NCBI GenBank assembly: GCA_030605915.1
Contig: JAUWHM010000051.1
Span: 1 to 19,870 of the forward strand
Direction: 5' to 3'
DNA: 19,870 nt
Source of the DNA: Nitrospirota bacterium
GTDB taxonomy: Bacteria; NPL-UPA2; JAGMAN01
Each line of letters starts with the position of its first letter. Position 1 is the stretch's first letter. Position numbers and translations under genes: made by a program. Positions 15,113 through 19,870 of the stretch are shown in pieces. Below the pieces are notes generated by a model. The model worked only from the letters and a program-made list of their open reading frames with translations. It was not told the DNA's origin and searched no databases.

Positions 15113-15173
15113 CGGATTTTCTGAAATTCAGATAATTCTAATTATAAAAGAGATAGAGCTTGTTTTAGACAAG

Positions 15174-15335
15174 ATGGAGGGAGTTATCAAGAGAGGCATG
15201 GAAAAAGAATGGCTTAATACCTCCAATGAGGCCCTGAACAACAAGCCCCCCCTGGAGGTAATAGAACAAGGCCCTACCGGCGTACAGGAGGTTTTGCGTC
15301 TTTTAGGCCGGCTTGAGTGGGGGATTGCTACATAA
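15174..15335 (+). CDS. Small MbcA/ParS/Xre-type antitoxin toxin-binding domain (DUF2384-like), probably truncated
   Basis: This 53-residue reading frame contains E-W-L-N-T-S-N-E-A-L-N-N-K-P-P-L-E-V-I, then V-L-R-L-L-G-R-L-E-W-G-I, which closely follows the toxin-binding domain at the C-terminus of MbcA/ParS/Xre antitoxins (typically W-L-x-T-P-N-x-A-L-x-G-x-x-P-L-E-L-L ... V-x-x-L-L-G-x-I-x-x-G). The usual N-terminal HTH half is absent. The open frame extends a little upstream of ATG 15174, but without a start codon. No RES-domain toxin follows. It may be a relic of a toxin-antitoxin pair or a free antitoxin. The ribosome-binding site is poor. Confidence 0.55.
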   Translation: MEGVIKRGMEKEWLNTSNEALNNKPPLEVIEQGPTGVQEVLRLLGRLEWGIAT

Positions 15336-15414
15336 ATGGGAAAAACACATTCCCTCTTGAAGAAGCTACAGAAGGTTGATTGAATATTTTGCCGGGATTG
15401 AGTAAGTAAAAGAT

Positions 15415-15443
15415 TTGACAAATCCGAATGTGTTGGGTAACAT
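15415..15443 (+). promoter_or_regulatory. Candidate promoter of the peptide-modification cassette
   Basis: TTGACA (15415-15420) is followed after 17 bp by TAACAT (15438-15443). Transcription would begin near 15450 and leave a leader of about 250 nt before the pqqD-like gene, which is long and strongly structured. Confidence 0.55.
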
Positions 15444-15448
15444 AAGGT

Positions 15449-15489
15449 CGAGTGTTAATTCTCCTTACTCGTTCGCAAGGAGGTCTATG
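15449..15489 (+). promoter_or_regulatory. Possible H-type pseudoknot that hides an AAGGAG site
   Basis: CGAGT (15449-15453) can pair with ACTCG (15467-15471), and CTCCTT (15461-15466) with AAGGAG (15477-15482), in crossing order with loops of 7, 0 and 5 nt, which is sterically suitable for an H-type pseudoknot. The AAGGAGG is followed by ATG AAA TAA, a two-codon frame. It does not match preQ1 or another family I know. Confidence 0.35.
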
Positions 15490-15541
15490 AAATAAAGTAA
15501 AATAGCTTACAACTGAATATCGTAACAGTCTTTTCCTAAAG

Positions 15542-15648
15542 GATGGTTGATGCCATCTCACTCCACAGTTAGATGAGGCTGCCATTTCCTGCACTTCGGT
15601 GCAGGGAGGGGCGGCAGTCCTTACCGGATTTACTGTGGAGTGGCCGGT
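15542..15648 (+). promoter_or_regulatory. Structured leader element with competing stems
   Basis: A perfect 11-bp stem (CACTCCACAGT 15559-15569 with 15632-15642) encloses CTGCC/GGCAG (15579-15583 with 15613-15617), which encloses a seven-pair stem with a C(TTCG)G tetraloop (15588-15605). A second stem ACCGG/CCGGT (15623-15627 with 15644-15648) crosses the 11-bp stem with only one linking base, so the two should be mutually exclusive. CATCT/AGATG (15554-15558 with 15571-15575) and GATGG/CCATC (15542-15546 with 15553-15557) compete on the 5' side. This fits a two-state cis-regulatory RNA ahead of the cassette. An alternative is an 84-bp element with 11-bp terminal inverted repeats. Confidence 0.55.
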
Positions 15649-15698
15649 AATGATATGTGCCCCTTTTTTATTGGGGGGCTACGAGAGGAGGGGTGGAG

Positions 15699-15983
15699 AT
15701 GCAAGAGACGACTTATCAGAAAGACCCAAATATTGTTTTCAGAAAGATTGCCGATGAGGTAATCTTAGTCCTCATCAAGCAAGATGTAGGAGATTTCCAA
15801 AGTGTCTACACGCTAAATGAGGTTGCTGCCCGCATCTGGGAGCTTATTGATGGAGAAAGGAAGGTTAAGGAGATAAAAGATAAAATTGTGGAGGAATTTG
15901 AAGTGACTCCCGAGGAAGCAGAAAAGGACTTGGCTGAGTCATTGCAGAAGTTAGAAAAGTTTGAGGGAATAAAAGAGGTTTAG
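15699..15983 (+). CDS. PqqD-like peptide-binding (RiPP recognition element) protein
   Basis: PqqD-family proteins are small winged-helix domains that bind the leader of a precursor peptide and present it to a radical SAM enzyme. This 94-residue protein has the family signature Y-T-L-N-E-V-A-A-R-I-W-E-L-I-D-G (residues 36-51), then E-F-E-V-T-P-E-E-A-E-K-D-L. I start it at ATG 15699, since AGGAGG (15686-15691) lies seven bases upstream; an in-frame ATG-like start at 15657 would lie in the structured leader and add 14 unrelated residues. It is followed after one base by the radical SAM gene, so they form one operon. It is an isolated domain, not fused to the enzyme. Confidence 0.88.
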   Translation: MQETTYQKDPNIVFRKIADEVILVLIKQDVGDFQSVYTLNEVAARIWELIDGERKVKEIKDKIVEEFEVTPEEAEKDLAESLQKLEKFEGIKEV

Positions 15984-15984
15984 G

Positions 15985-17139
15985 ATGGAGTGTCCTCATA
16001 TACCTATAATTAAATACGCTCAGTTTAGTGAGCGATTAAGTAAGCAAGTTTTAGCAAAAAGAATTCCAATTAGTGGCTCATTCGAGTTTACCTTTCGGTG
16101 CAACCTGCGTTGCGCTCATTGTTATTGTAATTTGCCGCTGAATGATCAAGATGCAATTGAGAAGGAACTGACCACTGAAGAAGTATTTGATATCTTTGAC
16201 CAGATTGCTGAGGCCGGATGTCTGTGGCTGTTGCTTACTGGGGGAGAACCTCTTGTGCGGAAAGATTTTCTGGAAATTTATACTTATGCAAAAAAAAAGG
16301 GCTTCCTTATTTCTTTATATACCAATGGGACCCTCATTACACCAGAGATGGCCGATTATTTGATCCAATGGCCTCCATATGAAATGGAGATAACTTTATA
16401 TGGTGCGACTGAAGAGACTTACGAAAGAATAACTGGAATTCCTGGTTCATTTAAACGCTGCCAAATAGGTATTGATTTACTTTTAGGGAGAAAGCTCCCT
16501 TTGAAGCTAAAGACGATGGTAATGAATTTAAACTGTGATGACCTCTGGAAAATAAAGGAATATGCTGAAAGATTAGGGGTAGAATTTCGCTTTGATTCAG
16601 AGCTTAATCCGCGATTAGATGGCTCAAATAATTTTAACAATTTAAGATTATCGCCTGAAGAAGTATTAAAGTTAGATTTAGATGATGAAAAAAGAACAAA
16701 AACGTGGCGGGACATCTGTGCAAGGCTTATACGCCCTTTCCAATCTGATAAACTTTACCTCTGTGGGGCAGGAGTTTCTTCATTCCATATTGACCCTTAT
16801 GGACAAATGAGCGTATGTATGCTGTCCCGGTTCCAGAGTTATGATTTACATTTATACTCATTCAAAGAGGTTTGGGATGGATATATTCCTGAACATTTAA
16901 CTCTCAAAGCTCAGGGCGATTATCCATGTGGTCAGTGTGAGTTAATATCTTTATGTGGGCGATGCCCGGGTTGGGCCTGGTTGGAGAATGGTGATTTAGA
17001 GGCTCCGGTAGAGTATCTCTGCCAAATAGCCCACCTTCGGGCGGCCGCGTTTAATACAAAACATAAGGAGGTGAAAGAAAATGGAGATGAAAGGAAAGAT
17101 GCGAAGACCGTACCAGAAGCCGCAAATACATCAGGTTAA
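15985..17139 (+). CDS. Radical SAM/SPASM peptide-modifying enzyme
   Basis: These enzymes use S-adenosylmethionine and iron-sulfur clusters to modify peptide side chains or backbones. The 384-residue protein has the radical SAM motif C-N-L-R-C-A-H-C (Cys39, 43, 46), the G-G-E-P motif (86-89), and a SPASM domain with Cys260, Cys278, C-x2-C-x5-C-x2-C (315, 318, 324, 327) and Cys346 for auxiliary clusters. All expected cysteines are present. Residues after about 357 form a hydrophilic tail encoded in the 59-nt overlap with the peptide gene. The reaction type (thioether, C-C, epimerisation or other) cannot be told. PqqD partner and peptide genes flank it. Confidence 0.93.
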   Translation: MECPHIPIIKYAQFSERLSKQVLAKRIPISGSFEFTFRCNLRCAHCYCNLPLNDQDAIEKELTTEEVFDIFDQIAEAGCLWLLLTGGEPLVRKDFLEIYTYAKKKGFLISLYTNGTLITPEMADYLIQWPPYEMEITLYGATEETYERITGIPGSFKRCQIGIDLLLGRKLPLKLKTMVMNLNCDDLWKIKEYAERLGVEFRFDSELNPRLDGSNNFNNLRLSPEEVLKLDLDDEKRTKTWRDICARLIRPFQSDKLYLCGAGVSSFHIDPYGQMSVCMLSRFQSYDLHLYSFKEVWDGYIPEHLTLKAQGDYPCGQCELISLCGRCPGWAWLENGDLEAPVEYLCQIAHLRAAAFNTKHKEVKENGDERKDAKTVPEAANTSG

Positions 17140-17269
17140 GTTAGACTTAGGGGAAGCTGTGTTACAAGCTTGCAAGGTGGCAGATCTCCAAACTCATCCT
17201 TCAGGTCCTCAAAAAAATAGACAATGCAATCACCAGTCGGGATGCTTGCAGGGAACTTATGGTTCCTAA
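17081..17269 (+). CDS. Precursor-like modified peptide (RiPP precursor candidate)
   Basis: The 62-residue peptide starts at ATG 17081, seven bases after an ideal AAGGAGGTG (17065-17073). Residues 1-29 look like a leader: Y11-Q-K-P-Q-I-H-Q-V-K-L, then G-E-A-V-L-Q-A. The Y-x-K-P-x-I-x-x-V-x-L pattern resembles leaders bound by PqqD/RRE domains, for example in lasso peptides. The C-terminal half is polar and Gly/Asn/Gln-rich with Cys31, Cys49 and Cys55 and ends Q-G-T-Y-G-S. There is no signal peptide. Context (PqqD and radical SAM genes immediately upstream) makes it the likely substrate. Whether the mature core starts near Cys31 is a guess. It overlaps the radical SAM gene by 59 nt in a different frame. 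Confidence 0.82.
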   Translation: MEMKGKMRRPYQKPQIHQVKLDLGEAVLQACKVADLQTHPSGPQKNRQCNHQSGCLQGTYGS

Positions 17270-17414
17270 TCAGAATGAAATGGATTATCCCCTTAGTAAA
17301 ATTGTAAAGCGAATCTGATCGTATTAAATATTTAGTCAATCTACTTTTTGGGCAAGAATCTTGAAGTGAAAGTGCGCTAAAGGAAAGCTTTCTGAAAAAG
17401 AGGCTTCTGCTGTA

Positions 17415-18290
17415 GTGAAAAAACAAAAACTAAAGGAATACAATATTGCTGTAGGCGAAATTGGAATTTCTTATGTCTTTGACCAAAGCCTTTTTCACAA
17501 TAAAATTAAATATTACAAGAATGAATTCGTTGCCCAGAATAGAACTGAAATCAAACTAAACATACATCATGGCAATATTCTTGGAAACAGCGAGAAGAAG
17601 AAGGTCTTTGACTCAAAGACTAATTGGTCTCTTTATTGTCATGATGGACAATATATATTGCAGGGTTGTTCCTTTGATTCAAGTGCCCCTCCAGAGAAGC
17701 TCATTGTTTTGATGCCCGATTTTAAATCCGGCGATATTTACTTTTCGGATGAGGGTTTTTATCAAAGCTCCCCTTTTGATCTCCTGAAACATACTTTAAT
17801 TCAGATTTTGATGATAATCCTGCTTTCCCAAAACAAAGGGATTATGGTGCATGCTTGCGGGATTGAAGATAAAGGCTATGGTTATCTTTTTTTAGGTAAT
17901 TCGGGTCATGGGAAAACAACAATGGCAAGATTGTGGTTTGAGAATCAGGCGACAGTGCTTAATGATGATAGAATTATTATAAGATTAAAGAACGAAGAAC
18001 TTTGGATGTATGGAACGCCATGGCATGGTGATTTTGAGGAGGTATCATCTAAAGGGCTTCCGATTCGGAAAATATTCTTTTTATGCCGAGGGAAAAGAAA
18101 CTCAGCAGTTCGGAAAAATGCTATTGAGGCTGTTTCAATGCTTTTATCAAGGTGTTTTCTGCCCATCTGGGATAAAAAGGGAATGGAGTTTACCCTAAAG
18201 TTCTGCGCCGAATTAGCCCAAAAAGTTCCCTGCTGCGAACTGGGCTTTGTTCCCGATGAAAGCATATTGGATTTTGTGAGGAATGTATGA
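17415..18290 (+). CDS. HPr-kinase-like (HprK-related) protein
   Basis: The 291-residue protein has a C-terminal HprK/P-type P-loop kinase domain: V-H-A-C-G (His146), the P-loop G-N-S-G-H-G-K-T-T (161-169), L-N-D-D (Asp184, Asp185) and G-T-P-W-H-G-D (200-206). The N-terminal 120 residues are not recognisable. Homologues occur in RiPP clusters, and in some lasso-peptide clusters such a kinase phosphorylates the precursor's C-terminal Ser. That is known for those families; here it is inference. The start GTG 17415 has only a weak AGAGG site. It lies 145 bp after the peptide gene, and its stop overlaps the peptidase start by four bases (ATGA). Confidence 0.85.
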   Translation: MKKQKLKEYNIAVGEIGISYVFDQSLFHNKIKYYKNEFVAQNRTEIKLNIHHGNILGNSEKKKVFDSKTNWSLYCHDGQYILQGCSFDSSAPPEKLIVLMPDFKSGDIYFSDEGFYQSSPFDLLKHTLIQILMIILLSQNKGIMVHACGIEDKGYGYLFLGNSGHGKTTMARLWFENQATVLNDDRIIIRLKNEELWMYGTPWHGDFEEVSSKGLPIRKIFFLCRGKRNSAVRKNAIEAVSMLLSRCFLPIWDKKGMEFTLKFCAELAQKVPCCELGFVPDESILDFVRNV

Positions 18291-18811
18291 ATTGCGGAAC
18301 CATTGAATTTTTAGAATTAAGCAATGAAATACTCAGTAGGGGGAGCTGTCTTCGCTTCCGGGCTCGCGGTGGTAGCATGTCTCCTTTTATCAGAGATGGA
18401 GACGTTCTTAAGGTTAAACCTGCGGAGGTCTCTGAGATAAAATTAGGAGATGTGATTTTCTGTCGGACCGGGAATCGTATAGTTGCCCATCGAGTAATTA
18501 AGAAAGTTTCCGAGAATGGCAAAGGGTTTTTGGTAACTAAAGGAGATTCTTCTCCCAATTCAGATGAGCCTCTCCACCCAGAAGACCTGTTGGGCAAGGT
18601 AGTTACTGTAGAAAGAAATGGCCTGAGCCTAAGATTTGACGGCAGGGTTGCCAGATTGATAAATCTTCTCTTGACTAAAATTTCCCCTTTCAGCCGCTGG
18701 ATTTACCCAGTTCTCAGGAAGGTTAAGCATATGCTCAGTTTGGGATACCAACATTTCAACAGGAGAAAACAATCCCCATTCACTACCAACCAATCCCAGG
18801 GAGGTGTTTAA
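18287..18811 (+). CDS. S26 peptidase of the SipW/archaeal signal-peptidase type
   Basis: S26 peptidases remove signal or leader peptides. The 174-residue protein has G-G-S-M-S-P-F-I (catalytic Ser30), R-I-V-A-H-R-V-I with His68 at the position where bacterial type I signal peptidases have Lys, and V-T-K-G-D-S-S-P-N-S-D-E-P (Asp87, Asp93). The Ser-His form is that of SipW and the ER/archaeal enzymes. It has no N-terminal membrane anchor; a weak hydrophobic stretch occurs only near residues 120-135. It starts by a 4-nt overlap with the kinase gene. It may cleave the cassette's peptides, perhaps in the cytoplasm, which is inferred from position only. Confidence 0.85.
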   Translation: MNCGTIEFLELSNEILSRGSCLRFRARGGSMSPFIRDGDVLKVKPAEVSEIKLGDVIFCRTGNRIVAHRVIKKVSENGKGFLVTKGDSSPNSDEPLHPEDLLGKVVTVERNGLSLRFDGRVARLINLLLTKISPFSRWIYPVLRKVKHMLSLGYQHFNRRKQSPFTTNQSQGGV

Positions 18812-18813
18812 GG

Positions 18814-18945
18814 ATGAAGAAGAAAAAGAAGAAATGGGGAAAGCCCCGCTTAACCACAATACGGGTGAAAAACGCCGCCGACTTCCTCACTAAAACTGAT
18901 GAGGAAATCCGCCAATTCCATATCTTACGTTCGTTGACCAGTTGA
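18814..18945 (+). CDS. Second small leader-like peptide
   Basis: This 43-residue frame starts at ATG 18814 two bases after the peptidase stop, with a strong GGGAGGTG site (18800-18806) ending seven bases before it. After a run of Lys it reads W8-G-K-P-R-L-T-T-I-R-V-K-N-A-A-D-F-L, which lines up with Y-Q-K-P-Q-I-H-Q-V-K-L of the peptide at 17081-17269. The rest is D/E-containing and ends L-R-S-L-T-S, with no Cys. It could be a second substrate, a decoy or leader regulator, or a decayed precursor. I do not recognise a family. The strong ribosome-binding site and leader pattern are the evidence that it is real. Confidence 0.6.
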   Translation: MKKKKKKWGKPRLTTIRVKNAADFLTKTDEEIRQFHILRSLTS

Positions 18946-19035
18946 TGAACACCCTGCCCTTGTTAATGTCCTGCTCTTATGCTATAGTTACAGCAGCGAA
19001 GAGATGCTTAAGATTCTTTTGAAGAGGGGAATAAA

Positions 19036-19542
19036 ATGGTTGAGAACAAAGTGCATTTGAAAGTCCCTGGTGATACTGTCTATCTGACATTGGTGAGAAA
19101 AGTTATCGTTGACTTAGCTACTCAAATGGAGTTTCCCGAAGATGATGTAGCTAAGATAGAGATAGCAGTGGATCAGGCCTGCACCAATGTCATTAAGCAT
19201 TCCTATGTTGAGGAAAAAGATATAGAGCTTCATGGGAGATATCATTCCCGAAGAGAGGAGGACATAGAAAGACCAATAGATCTAATAATGCATATTGATG
19301 GCGATAAAATCTTGGTGACTATCATTGATCAAGGGAAAGGCTTTGATTTAGGATCAGCTGAAATTCCCAGTTTAGATGAATACTTAGCCAGCATGAAGAT
19401 GGGAGGCTTAGGAGTCTATGTAATTAAGACTTTCATGGACGAGGTCAGTTATAGCCGTAAGCCAGAGGCGGGGAATATCCTGAAGATGGTTAAGTACTTA
19501 CCAAGGAATAAAGAGGAAAGCGAGGTGAAAGAGAATGGCTGA
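19036..19542 (+). CDS. RsbW-type anti-sigma factor / serine protein kinase
   Basis: The 168-residue protein has the HATPase_c_2 fold of RsbW/SpoIIAB-like switch kinases, which bind a sigma factor and phosphorylate an STAS-domain antagonist. Visible boxes are the N-box E-I-A-V-D-Q-A-C-T-N-V-I-K-H-S (42-56, Asn51), the G1 box I-I-D-Q-G-K-G-F-D (96-104, Asp98) and the G2 box G-G-L-G-V-Y-V-I (123-130). Residues 66-82 are a charged insertion. ATG 19036 follows AGAGGGG. No sigma factor or antagonist gene lies in the window. Its last 8 nt overlap the next small frame. Confidence 0.9.
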   Translation: MVENKVHLKVPGDTVYLTLVRKVIVDLATQMEFPEDDVAKIEIAVDQACTNVIKHSYVEEKDIELHGRYHSRREEDIERPIDLIMHIDGDKILVTIIDQGKGFDLGSAEIPSLDEYLASMKMGGLGVYVIKTFMDEVSYSRKPEAGNILKMVKYLPRNKEESEVKENG

Positions 19543-19609
19543 GAAAGTAGCTAAGGTTGGAATAAAGAAGGAGCCCGGGTATCTTTACTTCTGCTCAGGA
19601 AGCCACTAA
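19535..19609 (+). CDS. Very short conserved-looking peptide, probably truncated
   Basis: Twenty-four residues, starting M-A-E-K-V-A-K-V-G-I-K-K-E-P-G-Y-L-Y-F and then ending C-S-G-S-H and a stop. The start overlaps the RsbW-type gene by 8 nt and has a GAGGTGA site. The first 19 residues look like the repeat unit of small K-V-G-x-K-K...G-Y-L-Y-F proteins I associate with uncultivated bacteria; those continue with an acidic D-K-D-G-type segment which is lost here. It is either a truncated relic or a genuine micropeptide. Confidence 0.45.
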   Translation: MAEKVAKVGIKKEPGYLYFCSGSH

Positions 19610-19651
19610 ATTGCCCCATAGAGACAATTTGTCCTGGGGATAAATAAGCCA

Positions 19652-19870
19652 ATGTATAAAAAACATTTTAACTTTACTGAAAAACCATTTGAGAACGTAC
19701 CCGACCCGCGGTTCCTTTATCTATCACCAACACATGAGGAAGCATTAAGCCGGATACTGTACGCTATACGAGAAAACAAGGGCGCGGCAATGTTATCCGG
19801 AGTATATGGTTGTGGTAAAACTCTTATCTCACAGGCAGTAAAAGAAGAATTAGCCAGCGGCAAAGAAATG
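19652..19870 (+). CDS. ExeA/GspA-like AAA ATPase, N-terminal part (runs off the window)
   Basis: The visible 73 residues read F-N-F-T-E-K-P-F-E, then P-D-P-R-F-L-Y-L-S-P-T-H-E-E-A-L, Y-A-I-R-E-N-K-G and the Walker A motif S-G-V-Y-G-C-G-K-T. This is the usual start of ExeA/GspA-type ATPases, found in type II secretion, pilus assembly and transposition (TniB-like) systems. Without the rest the role cannot be chosen. The ATG at 19652 has only a weak GGGG site upstream. Confidence 0.85.
   Translation, partial: MYKKHFNFTEKPFENVPDPRFLYLSPTHEEALSRILYAIRENKGAAMLSGVYGCGKTLISQAVKEELASGKEM

Noticed and set aside
15128..15421. A 97-residue minus-strand frame after yidC
   Set aside because: Its composition is that of an antisense shadow; the plus strand carries the antitoxin-like domain.
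15559..15642. The cassette leader as an insertion element with 11-bp terminal inverted repeats
   Set aside because: Not excluded, but no target-site duplication is visible and the nested tetraloop stem fits an RNA element better.
15641..15668. Intrinsic terminator from CCGGT to the T-run at 15664-15669
   Set aside because: About 15 bases separate the stem from the T-run, which is too far for a classical terminator.
1..19870. tRNA, rRNA genes and CRISPR arrays
   Set aside because: I saw no tRNA cloverleaf, rRNA segment or regularly spaced direct repeats.

Overview
The window is a chromosomal replication-origin neighbourhood from a bacterium. The minus-strand run dnaA, dnaN, dciA, gyrB, gyrA diverges from the plus-strand run rpmH, rnpA, yidD, yidC. 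A YidC with a large periplasmic domain and a 791-residue GyrB with the long Toprim insertion point to a diderm. Most housekeeping genes look low to medium in GC by eye, the standard genetic code fits, and no known model organism is recognisable. I suspect an uncultivated, deep-branching lineage (Omnitrophota-, Aerophobota- or Desulfobacterota-like), with low confidence.

Positions 1-4779 (minus strand) hold the 5' end of rtcB, a hicAB toxin-antitoxin pair, an amidohydrolase, archease and gyrA. Archease and RtcB work together in RNA ligation, and here their genes are separated by the amidohydrolase and hicAB. Positions 4780-6710 separate gyrA from gyrB and carry a hairpin-rich stretch, a tyrosine-recombinase ruin, a HicB-like scrap and an AbiEii-type toxin with its small partner. 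A 38-bp palindromic repeat occurs once in each of these two accessory patches (722-759 and 5065-5102; 36 of 38 positions identical).

Positions 6711-12522 hold gyrB, dciA, dnaN and dnaA with origin-like DNA on both sides of dnaA, including two abutting perfect DnaA boxes at 10755-10772. dnaN is intact except for a +1 frameshift at a run of ten A. rpmH has a consensus promoter (TTGACA, 17 bp, TATAAT) placed so that its mRNA should have almost no 5' leader.

Positions 15336-18945 hold the most interesting system: a peptide-modification (RiPP-like) cassette. In order it has a promoter and long structured leader, a PqqD-like peptide-binding protein, a radical SAM/SPASM enzyme, a 62-residue Cys-containing precursor-like peptide, an HPr-kinase-like protein, a SipW-type S26 peptidase, and a second 43-residue peptide not long enough to stand out in an ordinary ORF search. 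The two peptides share an aromatic-x-K-P-x-I/L-x-x-I/V-K/R-V/L leader-like signature, and both end in Ser. This suggests recognition by the PqqD protein, radical SAM chemistry on the peptide, possible phosphorylation by the kinase and cleavage by the S26 protease. The window then ends with an RsbW-type anti-sigma factor/kinase, a tiny truncated conserved peptide and the start of an ExeA-like AAA ATPase.
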